This document shows, in pieces, positions 20,828 through 31,981 of a DNA stretch of 64,000 nucleotides. The notes below the pieces were generated by a model. It was not told the DNA's origin. It was given only the letters and a program-made list of their open reading frames with translations, and made no database searches. A program made the position numbers and the translations under genes. The stretch comes from Actinomycetota bacterium. GTDB taxonomy: Bacteria > Actinomycetota > Actinomycetes > Actinomycetales > Microbacteriaceae. The stretch lies in NCBI GenBank assembly GCA_947450345.1, contig CANFVD010000002.1, positions 1-64,000 of the forward strand, in the 5' to 3' direction. Every line of letters begins with the position of its first letter. Position 1 is the first letter of the stretch.

Positions 20828-21625
20828 TTAGCCCACCAGCTCACGCCGCAGTTCATTGAGGCGCGACGAGACGGTGCCATCCATCACGTCGTCACCCACC
20901 TGGATTCGAATACCACCGATGATCGACTCGTCGACCTCGGCGTTGACAAGCACGTCGCGTCCGTACGACGAGCTGAGGCTTTTTGCCACCGAGGCACGCT
21001 GCTCAGCGGTGAGGGGTCGGGCGCTCGTCACCGTGGCGACAGAGGCACCTGCCTGGTCGGCAACAACAGCGGCAGCGTGTGCCAGAAGAGCGCCGATGCG
21101 GCGTCCGCGGGGCTGTGCCACGAGGGCCGACACGATGACGACGGTGGCTTCGTGTGCCTTGCCCGCCAAGAGGCGCGTAGCGAGGGCAGCCTTGCCGCTC
21201 GCATTGCTGAGCTTGCTGCCCAGAGTGAGTTCGAGTTCGGCGTCGGTCGACACCGCGCGCGAAAAGGAATAAATCTCGGCTTCGATGCTGGCTCGGGGAC
21301 CGGCGGCGATGGCCGCGGCACGGATGGCGATCTCTTCGATGCCACCGAGCATCTCGTCTTCGTTGGACCAGCGCTCGGAGACAATCCCGCTCGCGAGAGT
21401 CGCAGCCGGGCCCGCCAGGGCTTTACCGAAAACGTTACCCAACAGGCCAGCCTTAGCCGAGCCCTCGAGCGACGCATCGGCCATAGCGGCGGCGAGCTGT
21501 GTGGAGCCAGCAATGGCACGGCCAACGGAGAACAGGGCCGAAGCCGCGTCCACGTCAACCTTCGCGGCGAGAGCATCGAGTGCTGCTCGCGACGCGACAA
21601 GTGCCTGCCTGCTCGCACTGCCCAT
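20828..21625 (-). CDS. atpH: F1Fo ATP synthase subunit delta
   Basis: C-terminal VNAEVDESIIGGIRIQVGDDVMDGTVSSRLNELRRELVG; position in operon. Confidence 0.96.
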   Translation of the reverse strand: MGSASRQALVASRAALDALAAKVDVDAASALFSVGRAIAGSTQLAAAMADASLEGSAKAGLLGNVFGKALAGPAATLASGIVSERWSNEDEMLGGIEEIAIRAAAIAAGPRASIEAEIYSFSRAVSTDAELELTLGSKLSNASGKAALATRLLAGKAHEATVVIVSALVAQPRGRRIGALLAHAAAVVADQAGASVATVTSARPLTAEQRASVAKSLSSSYGRDVLVNAEVDESIIGGIRIQVGDDVMDGTVSSRLNELRRELVG

Positions 21626-22170
21626 TACTTGGCCGCCTTCTCCGAGGTGTCGAGGTCCTTGAGGAATCGGTCGACCATGGCCTGCGATTTGTCGTCCTTG
21701 GAGAGAATCTCGCCGATGACGCGCGCAGCGAGATCGAGCGCAAGCTCACCCACTTCGCCCTTGAGGCCGACGAGAACGGCCTGACGGTTGGCCTGCAACT
21801 GCGCCTCAGCTGTGCTGAGGATGCGCGATGCTTCGGCCGCGGCCGTCTGCTTCTCTTCGGCGATGATCTTCGAGCCGTCGGCACGAGCGGCCTCACGAAT
21901 GCTTCCGGCTTCGGCGCGTGCCTCAGCCAACTGCGCCGTGTACTTGGCCAGAGCTTCTTCGGCCTCCTGCTGAGCGGCCGCCGCCTTCTCGATATTTCCC
22001 TCGATAGCAGCCGAGCGCGCGTCGAGCATGGCCTTCACGTTCGGGAGAACCCGGAACCAGAAGAACACCAGAATGATGACGAACACGACGGCCGACCACA
22101 CGAGGTCGGGAACGGCGGGAAGCAGAGGATTGATGGTTTCCCCTGACGACAGCACGTGTGACTGAAGCAT
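21625..22170 (-). CDS. atpF: F1Fo ATP synthase subunit b
   Basis: LVWSAVVFVIILVFFWFRVLPNVKAMLDARSAAIEGNIEKAAAAQQEAEEAL; operon position. Confidence 0.97.
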   Translation of the reverse strand: MLQSHVLSSGETINPLLPAVPDLVWSAVVFVIILVFFWFRVLPNVKAMLDARSAAIEGNIEKAAAAQQEAEEALAKYTAQLAEARAEAGSIREAARADGSKIIAEEKQTAAAEASRILSTAEAQLQANRQAVLVGLKGEVGELALDLAARVIGEILSKDDKSQAMVDRFLKDLDTSEKAAK

Positions 22171-22203
22171 GATGCCTCTTTACCTACTCAGTTGAGAAGC
22201 GGA

Positions 22204-22458
<255 letters not shown>

Positions 22459-22486
22459 TTAAGAATCCGGCGGGTGCCGAATCCCC

Positions 22487-23275
22487 TTAGTGTTCCTCAG
22501 CCAGCGCGAGCTGGATGTAAACGGTGGTCAGAAGAGTAAAAACGTAGGCCTGAAGGACAGCGACCAGGATCTCGAAGAGCGAGAAGATGAGGCCGAAGGC
22601 GAAGGTTCCCACGGAAAAAAGTTTGAGGAAGCCCGGTGCCGACTCGAGGAACCACCACGTGGCGGTGAAACACAGCACGAGCAGAAGGTGGCCGGCCACC
22701 ATGTTCATGAGCAGTCGCAACGCGAGCGTGATGGGACGAAGCACGAAGATCGAGAAGAACTCGATGGGCGTGACGATGAAGTAAATGGGCCACGGCACAC
22801 CGGGCGGGAAGAGTGAGGCCTTGAGGAATGTACCGGGGTGCTTGCGCAGACCGGCGTAGATAAAGGTGACGTAGGCCACGACGGCCAGCACGAGCGGGAA
22901 GCCGATGAGGGACGACCCCGCCACGTTGAGGCCGGGAACGACACCCGGCAGGTTCATGGCCAGAACACCGAAGAAGATGGCCGTGAGCAGGGGCAGGAAT
23001 CGGCGTCCGTCCTTACGACCCAGCAGGTCTTCCGCGATGTTGACGCGAACGAGGTCAAGACCCATCTCGATGAGGCTTTGGAATCGACCGGGAACAATCT
23101 TCATGCGCCGCGTGCCCAGCCAGAACAGCAGTACGAGAAGCGCGGTCATCAAGAACCGAATCAGGATGATGCGGTTGATCTCAAAGGGAGTGCCAGCAAA
23201 AAAGATGGCAGGCGGGAAAAACTCGTTGATCGAGGGACCGACGAAGCCGCCCTCCGAGGATGCCTCGGCGAGCAA
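22487..23275 (-). CDS. atpB: F1Fo ATP synthase subunit a
   Basis: PITLALRLLMNMVAGHLLLVLCF and C-terminal LVAVLQAYVFTLLTTVYIQLALAEEH. Confidence 0.98.
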   Translation of the reverse strand: MLAEASSEGGFVGPSINEFFPPAIFFAGTPFEINRIILIRFLMTALLVLLFWLGTRRMKIVPGRFQSLIEMGLDLVRVNIAEDLLGRKDGRRFLPLLTAIFFGVLAMNLPGVVPGLNVAGSSLIGFPLVLAVVAYVTFIYAGLRKHPGTFLKASLFPPGVPWPIYFIVTPIEFFSIFVLRPITLALRLLMNMVAGHLLLVLCFTATWWFLESAPGFLKLFSVGTFAFGLIFSLFEILVAVLQAYVFTLLTTVYIQLALAEEH

Positions 23276-23437
23276 AGTGACAGCGTTACCTAGCAGCGCT
23301 CGCTCCTGAATTCATCCGTGTCTCACCGGTAAGGCGTCGCACGGGACGGCCATGTCCCCCCGTCTCCCTTGGTAAAGGAGGACGGAATTTCCTCAACTCT
23401 ACACAATGGAGACCGCCGGGATGAATCCCCGCGCCCT

Positions 23438-23896
23438 TTACCGACCAGCGGAATCCTCGCCCGGCAACACCACGTCGCTCACATAGGGCATGCGGGATTT
23501 CGCCACGGCGACGACATCAACCACAAGAGACACCACGACGCTCGCAATCAACGCGAGGAAGAGGGCCAACGGGGTGACCCACGGCTGTTCTTTAAGGACA
23601 AAAGCCAGCACCAGGAACAGAACAAACTTGAGGATCCAGGTACCCATCACGATGCCGAAAAAGACCACCATTGAGTAGCGCACCGCAATCAGCACGCTCG
23701 CGGCAGTGAGTCCGAGAAAGACGAAGCCCATGGCCGCCCCGAGAACAGCACTGATGGCTCCCGAGCTTCCCGCTGCCAGACCTCCCCAAATACCGCCGAC
23801 AAGGGCGATGCCCGCGTTAGCTGCCAGGCCCCACAGGAGGGCGCGACGCAACACGGGAACGGACGAGGGCAGACGCTTTTCGGTCACGGCGGTCAC
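23438..23896 (-). CDS. Small AtpI-like membrane protein
   Basis: 152 aa, about 4 TM segments, directly upstream of atpB; start overlaps the wecA stop. Confidence 0.75.
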   Translation of the reverse strand: MTAVTEKRLPSSVPVLRRALLWGLAANAGIALVGGIWGGLAAGSSGAISAVLGAAMGFVFLGLTAASVLIAVRYSMVVFFGIVMGTWILKFVLFLVLAFVLKEQPWVTPLALFLALIASVVVSLVVDVVAVAKSRMPYVSDVVLPGEDSAGR

Positions 23897-25158
23897 TTCT
23901 TTTCGGGTTTCGGTTTCGGGTTCTTGCTCGATGAGATCCTCGGGCGCGTTGTCGTGACATTCTCGGGCACGGGAATGTCGTCGTCATAGACCTCGCTGGC
24001 GCGATCCAGCGGGTCGTACTGTCCGAGCGCCGAACCTGCCGTTGCGCTCTGCACGTCCGACTCAAAACGCTTGCGGCGGCTCAAGGGTGCCAGCGTGACG
24101 ACGGTGCACGCGATGAGACCAAGAATGATCAGGACAAGGGGAATCCACCACGGCCGAATGAAGAAGAACAAGAGCAGGCCCACCGAGATCACCGAGGTCC
24201 AGGCGTAGAAAATGAGCACGGCGTGCAGGTGCGAGTGCCCCATGTCGAGCAGTCGGTGGTGCAGGTGCTTGCGGTCGGCGGTGAACGGTGATTTGCCGGC
24301 GCGCAGTCGGCGCAGGACGGCGAGGCCGAAGTCGGCCAGCGGAAGCAGCAGCACGGCGATCGGCAACACGATGGGAAGAAAAGCCGGAAGGACTTGGGAG
24401 CGACCCAGCGCCACCGGGTCGACCTGGCCGGTCACTGAAATGGCGCTTGTCGCCATCAACAGCCCCACCAGCATCGAACCGGCATCGCCCATAAAGAGTC
24501 GGGCGCGGTGCCAGTTGAAGGGAAGGAATCCCGCGCACATTCCCACCACCACGGCCGCCGTGAGCGAGGCGAGGCTGAAGTAGTTGGTGGGCGAGATGTC
24601 ACGGGCGAGGAGGTAGCTGTAGACCAAGAACACGCCATTGGCGATGATGGCCACGCCCGCCACGAGCCCGTCCAAACCGTCAATAAAGTTCACGGCATTC
24701 ATCACGAGAACGATGGTGAAGAGCGTGATGAGGAACGACAGGAGTGGCGAGCCTACGGTGATTCCGCCAATGGGCAGCGAGATGATTTGAACGCCCTGCC
24801 AGGTGACGAGAGCAGCGACGAGCAACTGGGCCGCCAGCTTGATGGTCCAGTCAAGATCCCAAATGTCGTCGGCCACACCCACGATCACGATGAGGAGCGC
24901 GGCCCCCAGAATGGCCAGAATCTGCGAGGGCTCGGTGAAGACCACGCGGAAAAACGATATGCGGCTGGCAATGAGGAACGCCACGATGAGGGCCACAAAC
25001 ATGGCAATGCCACCGAGGCGCGGGGTGGGACGAACGTGCACGTCGCGTTCGCGGATCTTGGGGTAAAGCCGGTATTTGCGACTGACTTTCAAGATGACCC
25101 ACGACAGGCAGAACGACACGGATGCCGCAACGAGCACCATGAGGGTCAGCATCAACAC
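23893..25158 (-). CDS. MraY/WecA/TagO-family undecaprenyl-phosphate sugar-1-phosphate transferase
   Basis: RLGGIAMFVA, NAVNFIDGLDGLVAGVAIIAN, FMGDAGSMLVGLL, DRKHLHHRLLDMGHSH; about 11 TM. Confidence 0.93.
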   Translation of the reverse strand: MLMLTLMVLVAASVSFCLSWVILKVSRKYRLYPKIRERDVHVRPTPRLGGIAMFVALIVAFLIASRISFFRVVFTEPSQILAILGAALLIVIVGVADDIWDLDWTIKLAAQLLVAALVTWQGVQIISLPIGGITVGSPLLSFLITLFTIVLVMNAVNFIDGLDGLVAGVAIIANGVFLVYSYLLARDISPTNYFSLASLTAAVVVGMCAGFLPFNWHRARLFMGDAGSMLVGLLMATSAISVTGQVDPVALGRSQVLPAFLPIVLPIAVLLLPLADFGLAVLRRLRAGKSPFTADRKHLHHRLLDMGHSHLHAVLIFYAWTSVISVGLLLFFFIRPWWIPLVLIILGLIACTVVTLAPLSRRKRFESDVQSATAGSALGQYDPLDRASEVYDDDIPVPENVTTTRPRISSSKNPKPKPEKK

Positions 25159-25160
25159 GG

Positions 25161-25853
25161 CTAGCTCCTCGCCGTTGTGCCGCGTGAGGCCGTGGTGAGG
25201 GGCTCGAGGGAATCTCCGAGTACCTTGCGCAGGGCGGCTACCGTCACCACGCCGGAGCGAACGATGCGGACCCCGCCCGTGCCGCGCGTGAGCCCTGTGG
25301 CGTCGATGATTGTCGAGGCGATGCCGCGGACCGGTCCCGCCTCAAGATAGACGGACACACGTCCGCCCAACTGGTCCTTGGCTTCGGCGGCCGTGTTTGC
25401 CGGCGCCTTGCCGGTGAGGTTGGCCGATGACACCGCCAGTGGGCCCGTTTCGGCCAGCAACTCGAGGGCGAGCGGGTGCTGGGGAATCCGCACGGCAACC
25501 GTGCCGAGCGTGTCGCCGAGATCCCACGCCAACGACGGCTGAGCGTCGAGGATGATGGTCAACCCACCGGGCCAAAACTTCTTGCCCAGCGCACCCACCA
25601 CATCGGGAACAGACTCGGCGAGCGCACCCAAGGCATCCATCGAGCCAATCAACACGGGTGGCGGCGATGAGCGCGTGCGCCCCTTCGCCTCGAGAAGACG
25701 CTCAACAGCAGCCGGCGAAAACGCATCGGCGGCGAGGCCGTAGACCGTGTCTGTCGGCAGCACCACAAGCTCACCCTGCGCAATCGCACGGCGAGCGGCC
25801 CGCATGCCCGCAAGCAGGTCGGCTTCGGCGGTGCAGTCGAAGAGTTGAGACAT
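25161..25853 (-). CDS. L-threonylcarbamoyladenylate synthase (Sua5/YrdC/YwlC)
   Basis: LVVLPTDTVYGLAADAFSPAAVERLLEAKGR...SSANLTGKAPANTA; MSQLFDC start chosen. Confidence 0.94.
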   Translation of the reverse strand: MSQLFDCTAEADLLAGMRAARRAIAQGELVVLPTDTVYGLAADAFSPAAVERLLEAKGRTRSSPPPVLIGSMDALGALAESVPDVVGALGKKFWPGGLTIILDAQPSLAWDLGDTLGTVAVRIPQHPLALELLAETGPLAVSSANLTGKAPANTAAEAKDQLGGRVSVYLEAGPVRGIASTIIDATGLTRGTGGVRIVRSGVVTVAALRKVLGDSLEPLTTASRGTTARS

Positions 25854-25892
25854 AGTGCTCACCATGTTACGCGTGGGGCCCAATCGTGCGGC

Positions 25893-26771
25893 CTAGCTAG
25901 GCCACACGCCCGTCGTGTACCTGTCGCGGGTGGTGAGGTCGGGGTGGGTGGCTACGGGCCGCCACCCCGCGTCGGTCAGAATGGTGCGCACATCGGCTCC
26001 CTGAAGCTCGCCGTGTTCGATAGCCAGCAATCCTCCCGGCGCCAGGAGCTGCTGGGCCACGCTGGCCAGCACGCGAACGGCGTCGAGCCCGTCCGGCCCG
26101 CCGTAGAGAGCGATGGCGGGGTCATACAGGCGCACCTCAGCATCGCGAGGAATGGCTGCGTCGGGAATGTAGGGGGGATTTGAGACCACCACATCGAACG
26201 TTCCCGCTCGCTCGCCCACAATCTGCACGGCGTCGCTCAGGTCGCCGGCAACGAGCGTGACGGGATTTCCATTGCGCTCATTGTTGCGGCGTGCCCACTG
26301 ATAAGCCTCCGCGCTCTTCTCAACGGCCCACACCTGAGCGTGCGGTGCCTCGGTGGCCACGGCGAGTGCGATGGCCCCAGATCCCGTGCCGAGGTCGATC
26401 ACGCGCGGACTCGGCTGCCCGGACGCCATCACGGCGTCGACCACCATCTGCACGAGGAGTTCGGTCTCGGGGCGCGGCACAAACACTCCGGGTCCCACGG
26501 CCAGCACGAGCTGTCGAAAGCCGGCCTCTCCCGTGATGTGCTGCAGCGGTTCGCGCGTGGCGCGCCGGATGACCAGTTGCTCAAATGTCTCGCGTTGCCC
26601 CTCGGGCCAGGTGGCGCCCGACACCACGCGAGCGGCCAGTTCGCCCCGACCCACACCGAGCACGTGTGCGGCGAGGAGGAGGGCATCAACCTCGGGGGTG
26701 GGAATGCCCACCTCGGCAAACTCTTCCGCGGCGGCTGTGAGGGATTCGCCGAGGGACACATCGTTTGTCAT
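25893..26771 (-). CDS. prmC: Release factor glutamine methyltransferase
   Basis: [48 protein letters not shown] start chosen. Confidence 0.95.
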   Translation of the reverse strand: MTNDVSLGESLTAAAEEFAEVGIPTPEVDALLLAAHVLGVGRGELAARVVSGATWPEGQRETFEQLVIRRATREPLQHITGEAGFRQLVLAVGPGVFVPRPETELLVQMVVDAVMASGQPSPRVIDLGTGSGAIALAVATEAPHAQVWAVEKSAEAYQWARRNNERNGNPVTLVAGDLSDAVQIVGERAGTFDVVVSNPPYIPDAAIPRDAEVRLYDPAIALYGGPDGLDAVRVLASVAQQLLAPGGLLAIEHGELQGADVRTILTDAGWRPVATHPDLTTRDRYTTGVWPS

Positions 26772-26873
26772 GATGTCTTCGAACGTAACAGAACCACAGG
26801 CTCGGCTCAGTGGACCGTAACCTTTCTCTACACACCTCTTTTCACATTCACCCTCAGACACGAAAGGTATCCC

Positions 26874-27809
26874 GTGGCGCGCATCTACGACGACATCACT
26901 CAGTTGACCGGCAACACTCCGCTGGTCAAGATCAACAGCCTCACGAAGGGCATCGACACCACGCTGCTGGCCAAGCTGGAGTTCTATAACCCCGGAAACA
27001 GCGTCAAGGACCGTCTGGGTAAGGCCATCATCGATGCCGCCGAGAAGTCCGGTGCACTGAAGCCCGGTGGCACCATCGTTGAGGGCACCAGCGGCAACAC
27101 GGGAATCGCGCTCGCGCTCGTGGGTGCTGCACGTGGATACAAGGTCATTCTCACCATGCCCGAGACCATGAGCATCGAGCGCCGCGTGTTGGTGCGCGCC
27201 TACGGTGCCGAAATTGTGCTGACCCCCGGCCCCGAGGGCATGAAGGGGGCCGTGTCAAAAGCTGAAGAGATTGTGGCCAATACCCCCGGTGCAATCCTCG
27301 CGCGTCAGTTCGACAACGAGGCCAACCCCGCCATTCACCGCGCGACGACCGCCGAAGAAGTCTGGAACGACACCGATGGCAAGGTTGATATCTTCATCGC
27401 CGGCGTGGGTACGGGTGGCACCATCACGGGTGTGGGCCAGGTGCTCAAGGAGCGCAAGCCCGGCGTGCAGATCATCGGCGTGGAGCCCGAGGAGTCGCCC
27501 ATTCTCAACGGTGGCACTCCCGGCCCGCACAAGATTCAGGGCATCGGCGCCAACTTCATCCCGTCGATTCTCGACCGCGAGGTGATTGACGAGGTGTTCG
27601 ACGTGAACCTCGATCAGGCCCTCGTCGTTGCTCGTCGCCTGGCGGCCGAAGAGGGCATCCTCGCCGGCATTTCGACCGGCGCCATTTTCCACGCGGCAAT
27701 CGAGGTTGCCAAGCGTCCGGAGAACGCGGGAAAGACCATCGTGGCCATCGTCTGTGACTTTGGCGAGCGCTACGTCTCGACCATGTTGTGGGAGCAGTTC
27801 CGCGACTAA
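26874..27809 (+). CDS. cysK: Cysteine synthase A
   Basis: GTG start; [66 protein letters not shown]. Confidence 0.97.
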   Translation: MARIYDDITQLTGNTPLVKINSLTKGIDTTLLAKLEFYNPGNSVKDRLGKAIIDAAEKSGALKPGGTIVEGTSGNTGIALALVGAARGYKVILTMPETMSIERRVLVRAYGAEIVLTPGPEGMKGAVSKAEEIVANTPGAILARQFDNEANPAIHRATTAEEVWNDTDGKVDIFIAGVGTGGTITGVGQVLKERKPGVQIIGVEPEESPILNGGTPGPHKIQGIGANFIPSILDREVIDEVFDVNLDQALVVARRLAAEEGILAGISTGAIFHAAIEVAKRPENAGKTIVAIVCDFGERYVSTMLWEQFRD

Positions 27810-27823
27810 TCATCGGTAGACGA

Positions 27824-27862
27824 CCCCGGCGCCCACTCACGGGTGCCGGGGTTTTGTCTTTT
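27824..27862 (+). terminator. Rho-independent terminator after cysK
   Basis: CCCCGGCGCCC-ACTCAC-GGGTGCCGGGG followed by TTTTGTCTTTT (11-bp stem with one G-T pair). Confidence 0.9.
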
Positions 27863-27922
27863 CCGCCGTTGCCCCCGACCGGGCACTATTGCCGCACGAA
27901 CGCCGATAGCCTAGGAGTCACC

Positions 27923-28531
27923 ATGTCACCTATCCGCGAAGACCTCCGAAATGCGCGCGCGCACGACCCCGCCGCGCGTAATTCGTTCGAGACGTTCTTC
28001 GTCGCGTCAGGGCTACACGCCGTGTGGTGGCATCGCTGGCACCACTGGCTCTGGACCCACGGCATCAAGTTTCCAGCACGCGTCGGCGCGCAGGTCATGC
28101 GATTTTGGACCGGCATCGAAATTCACCCGGGTGCCACCATCGGACGACGATTCTTTATTGACCACGGTATGGGTGTCGTTATCGGGGAGACGGCCGAAAT
28201 TGGCGACGACGTGATGATGTACCACGGCGTGACGCTCGGTGGACGCTCGCTCGAACACGCCAAGCGCCACCCGACGGTTCGCGATGGCGTCACCATCGGT
28301 GCCGGCGCGAAGGTCCTAGGCCCCATCGTGATTGGTGAACGCAGCGTCATCGGCGCCAACGCTGTCGTGGTCACGGAGGTTCCCCCGGATTCCGTTGCCG
28401 TGGGTATCCCCGCCACCATCAAACCCCGCAAGCAGATCACGGGATCGAGCCCCTCGCGTCGCAAGAAGGCAACACCCGCAGATGACCCCGGCGTGGATGT
28501 GGCCTGGACGGATCCGGCCGTCTTTATCTAG
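27923..28531 (+). CDS. cysE: Serine O-acetyltransferase
   Basis: Left-handed beta-helix repeats: [47 protein letters not shown]. Confidence 0.96.
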   Translation: MSPIREDLRNARAHDPAARNSFETFFVASGLHAVWWHRWHHWLWTHGIKFPARVGAQVMRFWTGIEIHPGATIGRRFFIDHGMGVVIGETAEIGDDVMMYHGVTLGGRSLEHAKRHPTVRDGVTIGAGAKVLGPIVIGERSVIGANAVVVTEVPPDSVAVGIPATIKPRKQITGSSPSRRKKATPADDPGVDVAWTDPAVFI

Positions 28532-29553
28532 TCGGTCGCGGGTCCGCTGGCCCGAGCCGCCTCGAGCGAGTACCGCGCAGCTTCCGCATCGCTCACGGTC
28601 AGCGCACGGCGAATGTTGACCCACTTTCGGGCGATGTACCACGGATTGATTGCCATCCAGTGAAGTTTGGCTCCGAAGGAGTAGCGCCCATCGCGCGCGA
28701 TGCGCACCAGCGTTCGGGCGACATCGCGCAGCAGTCGCGCACACATCCCCCAGCAGCCCAGGCGTGGCGCGGGCTGAGAGCCGCCGTCGGTTGCGCTGTG
28801 ACGACCCCGGGTCTCATCGAAAACCCGTTTGCCGTACTCCGCAAAGGTGACGTCGTTCGAATGCTCCACAGCGGCCAGCGGTTGATAGGCCTTGGCAAGA
28901 CCTGCGTCGAGCACGTCTCGCGAAAAGGCGAGATCTTCGGAGTAGTCGAGGTCGCGATACGGAATGGGGCCAAGCAACAGATCGCGTCGCGTCGCCGAGT
29001 TCACGTCGGAGTAGAACAGGTCGCTCTCACTGAGAGTGTCGGCCTCTCCCGGTGCGCACGAGATGAACGTCGGACCCTCGTCCGGTCCGCACGCGGCAAA
29101 GACACCCTCAATCTCATACGCCAACGAGGGAAAGCAGAACGGCCGGGCGACCTGTTTGCCAAACACCGCAACGCAGGTGGGGTGCCCTGCGGGCATGGAG
29201 CTTCGTAAGGGCTGAAGCAGGTGCTCGAGCCAGAGCGCGTCGAGGGGAATCGCGTCGTGGCTGAGATAGGCCACGTACTCGCCCCGAGCCAACTCGGCCG
29301 CGCGGTTGCGCGTGCGTCCGTGCCCAAACTCCGACGGGGCAATCGTAACGAGACGCACCTGCGGATGCCGGGCGATGATGTCGAGTGTGGCATCCGTCGA
29401 ACCCGAATCAATCACGAGAATTTCGAAGTCGCCGGAAAACTCTTGGGCGGCCACGGCCGTGAGCAGACGATCGAGATAGGCGGCACCGTTGAAGGTGGGG
29501 ATGAACACCGTGGCGTCAACGCGTCCGCGCGAGCGTGCTGTGACCAGGGGCAC
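28528..29553 (-). CDS. Glycosyltransferase family 2
   Basis: [51 protein letters not shown] start near the upstream gene's stop. Confidence 0.9.
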   Translation of the reverse strand: MPLVTARSRGRVDATVFIPTFNGAAYLDRLLTAVAAQEFSGDFEILVIDSGSTDATLDIIARHPQVRLVTIAPSEFGHGRTRNRAAELARGEYVAYLSHDAIPLDALWLEHLLQPLRSSMPAGHPTCVAVFGKQVARPFCFPSLAYEIEGVFAACGPDEGPTFISCAPGEADTLSESDLFYSDVNSATRRDLLLGPIPYRDLDYSEDLAFSRDVLDAGLAKAYQPLAAVEHSNDVTFAEYGKRVFDETRGRHSATDGGSQPAPRLGCWGMCARLLRDVARTLVRIARDGRYSFGAKLHWMAINPWYIARKWVNIRRALTVSDAEAARYSLEAARASGPATD

Positions 29554-29555
29554 GG

Positions 29556-30806
29556 CTATCCGCGTTTCTTGGGCGTGAGAACTTTGTTGAACACCTCGAC
29601 CACGACGTCGCCGGCCTCCGACCAACTGCTGCCCACCATCGATTTCGCCAGCTTTCGCGAGTTGGCGATCTGATCGGGACGGTCGACGGCGTCGATCAGC
29701 GAATCCACCATCGCCCCCACCGAGAGGGGCACGAAGGAAATCCGCTTGTCGTCGCGCAAGCTCTGCCTCGTGTTCTCGCCGTCGTTCACGATGGGGATCG
29801 TGCCGCACGCGATGTTCTCGAACGGAACCAGCGAGGCACAGGTGAGCGAGATGGTAAGCATGGCCGCGCAGCGGTTATAGAGCGGAGGCAGGTCTGCCAC
29901 ACCGAGCGTTCCGTGGTTGACGAACGGAAAGGTCAAGCCGGCTTTTGACATGTCCCACCCCGCGATGTTGATGGTGATGTCGGGGCGGCGTCGGTGCAAT
30001 TCTTCGAGAACCAACAGTCCGAACTCCGTGCCGCGTCGACCGGTGGAAGGGCGCGCGTAAAACATGATTTCGGTGCGTCGTTCGTCGTTGGTGCGCGTGT
30101 ACACCGAGGCATCGGCCGCGTACTCGTAGGAGTCGCAGGTCATGCCGTAGTCGCGCCTCAGTTTGTTGGCCAACCAGGGACCAACGGTGATGCCGTGGAG
30201 GCCGAGGCGATAGGAGTTCTCGGCCACCACATAGTCGGGACTCTGCGGGAAGAAGTACGGTTCGAAATCCTGCACCCAATAAATGCGGGGCACATTGCGT
30301 TCGTAGCGCCAGGCGGCGTAGGCGGTGGCCCAGTCGGACGCAACGACCACGTCGAAGTCGCCCTCAACGCCGGTCTCAGGGTCATAGACGCGGAACGTCG
30401 CGTCGAGTGGCGGATAGCCGGTATTGCCCGCCAACATCTGGGTGACGCCCGCTACGCTCACCTTGGGGTATTTCGTGGCCGAGTAAAGGAATATCGTGAG
30501 CTCGTAGCCGGCCTCTTCGAGATAGCGCATGAATCGGAAAGCGTTCTGATGGCCACCGCTCGAGCGCCCGGGAGGAGAAATCACCCACGCGATCTGGGGC
30601 TTGCCACCCGGTGTGACCCGCGGCTGAGCAGAAAACGTTCGGGGCCGCGTCCAGTCGGCGGCAATCACATCCTGGCGAAAAACCGACTGCAGGGGCTTTT
30701 CGGTAAAGGGATTGCCGCGCGAGCTCATCCACTTGCCCACTCGCCAGGCTGTTGACGCCAGGCCCTCGTCGCGGAGGGTGCTCACGGCCCGGGAGAAAAC
30801 TGACAT
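29556..30806 (-). CDS. Glycosyltransferase, WsaF/GT4-like
   Basis: PQIAWVISPPGRSSGGHQNAFRFMRYLEEAGYELTIFLYS...PRIYWVQDFEPYFFPQSPDYVVAENSYRLGLHGITVGPWLANKL...FYARPSTGRRGTEFGLLVLEEL. Confidence 0.82.
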   Translation of the reverse strand: MSVFSRAVSTLRDEGLASTAWRVGKWMSSRGNPFTEKPLQSVFRQDVIAADWTRPRTFSAQPRVTPGGKPQIAWVISPPGRSSGGHQNAFRFMRYLEEAGYELTIFLYSATKYPKVSVAGVTQMLAGNTGYPPLDATFRVYDPETGVEGDFDVVVASDWATAYAAWRYERNVPRIYWVQDFEPYFFPQSPDYVVAENSYRLGLHGITVGPWLANKLRRDYGMTCDSYEYAADASVYTRTNDERRTEIMFYARPSTGRRGTEFGLLVLEELHRRRPDITINIAGWDMSKAGLTFPFVNHGTLGVADLPPLYNRCAAMLTISLTCASLVPFENIACGTIPIVNDGENTRQSLRDDKRISFVPLSVGAMVDSLIDAVDRPDQIANSRKLAKSMVGSSWSEAGDVVVEVFNKVLTPKKRG

Positions 30807-30846
30807 GACACCTTCCGGGCGATGGGGGCCGAAATCGTGCGCGGCC

Positions 30847-31977
30847 TCAGGACTTCTTAAGCGTAGCGATGACCCGCGCGATGTCGGCTTCTGACATACC
30901 CGCCCAGAGGGGCAGGCGCAGTTGTCGGGCGGCAAAGTCGTCGGTGTTTTTCATGGCTCCCGAGGTGCGGCCGTAGGTGATGCCGGCGGGGCTCGAGTGC
31001 AGGGGAACGTAGTGGAAAATGGCCTGGACGCCCCCGGCGCGCATGCGCTCGAGCACCTCATCGCGTCGTTCGGGCGACGGGAGCAGGAGCCAGAAGACGT
31101 GAGCCGCGTGCACTCCCCCGGGGGGATCCATCAACACCACGTCGTTGACACTCGCCCATTCGGCGAGCTCCTCGCGGTAGGCATTCCACACGCCGAAGCG
31201 GGCAGCCTGAATGGTGTCGAACGACGCCAGTTGTGCGTCGAGGACGGCCGCGTTGAGTTCGGAGGGCAGGTAGCTCGAACCCCAATCGATCCAGGTGTAC
31301 TTGTCGACCTGACCGCGCAGGAACTTGGAGCGGTTGGTGCCCTTCTCGCGCATCACCTCGGCGGGTTCAGTCAGGGCGTCGGTGCCAAAAAGCACGGCAC
31401 CGCCTTCGCCACAGTGCACGTTCTTGGTGTCGTGAAAACTTTGGATGCCCACATCGCCGAGCGTGCCGAGCACGCCCGCAGGCGTTGCCACGCCCAGACC
31501 GTGAGCGTTGTCTTCAATCACGCGCAGATTGTGGGCGGCGGCTACGGCTAATACTCCGGCCATGTCGACGGGGACGCCGCCGTAGTGCATCACCTCAATG
31601 GCGCGGGTTCGGTCGGTGATGGCTGCCTCGATCTGATCGACAGCGATGTTGCCGGTGGCAGGATCCATGTCGACGAAGACCGGTGTAGCACCGGCGGCCA
31701 CGATGGCCGTGGCACCGGAAGAGAAGGTGAAGCTCGGCACAATGACCTCGTCACCCGGACGCACACCCACGAGGCGAACCGCCATCTCGAGGGCGTGGGT
31801 TCCCGACGTGGTGAGCAGTGCGTGCGCCGCACCCGTCATGTCACGCAACCTCGCGGAAGCCGACGCGGTAAAGGGGCCGTCGCCGTGAACGTGGTCCGTG
31901 GCCAGAACCGCCGCCACATTCTCAATCTCAGCGGGCGAGTGGAACGGGCGGGAAAAAAGGATGGGGTCCACGGTCAC
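30847..31977 (-). CDS. DegT/DnrJ/EryC1/StrS-family sugar aminotransferase
   Basis: VTVDPILFSRPFHSPAEIENVAAVL, SGTHALEMAVRLVGVRPGDEVIVPSFTFSSGATAIV, SFHDTKNVHCGEGGAVLF. Confidence 0.9.
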   Translation of the reverse strand: MTVDPILFSRPFHSPAEIENVAAVLATDHVHGDGPFTASASARLRDMTGAAHALLTTSGTHALEMAVRLVGVRPGDEVIVPSFTFSSGATAIVAAGATPVFVDMDPATGNIAVDQIEAAITDRTRAIEVMHYGGVPVDMAGVLAVAAAHNLRVIEDNAHGLGVATPAGVLGTLGDVGIQSFHDTKNVHCGEGGAVLFGTDALTEPAEVMREKGTNRSKFLRGQVDKYTWIDWGSSYLPSELNAAVLDAQLASFDTIQAARFGVWNAYREELAEWASVNDVVLMDPPGGVHAAHVFWLLLPSPERRDEVLERMRAGGVQAIFHYVPLHSSPAGITYGRTSGAMKNTDDFAARQLRLPLWAGMSEADIARVIATLKKS

Positions 31978-31981
31978 GAAC

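Noticed and set aside
19100-21784. 894-aa ORF on + strand
   Set aside because: Entirely antisense to atpG/atpA/atpH. Translation is low-complexity (G/R/H/V/D-rich) with no family motif; long antisense ORFs are expected opposite high-GC codon-biased genes.
23355-23395. CCGTC...GACGG hairpin between atpB and the atpI-like gene
   Set aside because: Imperfect stem with bulges and no T-tract on either strand; ambiguous.
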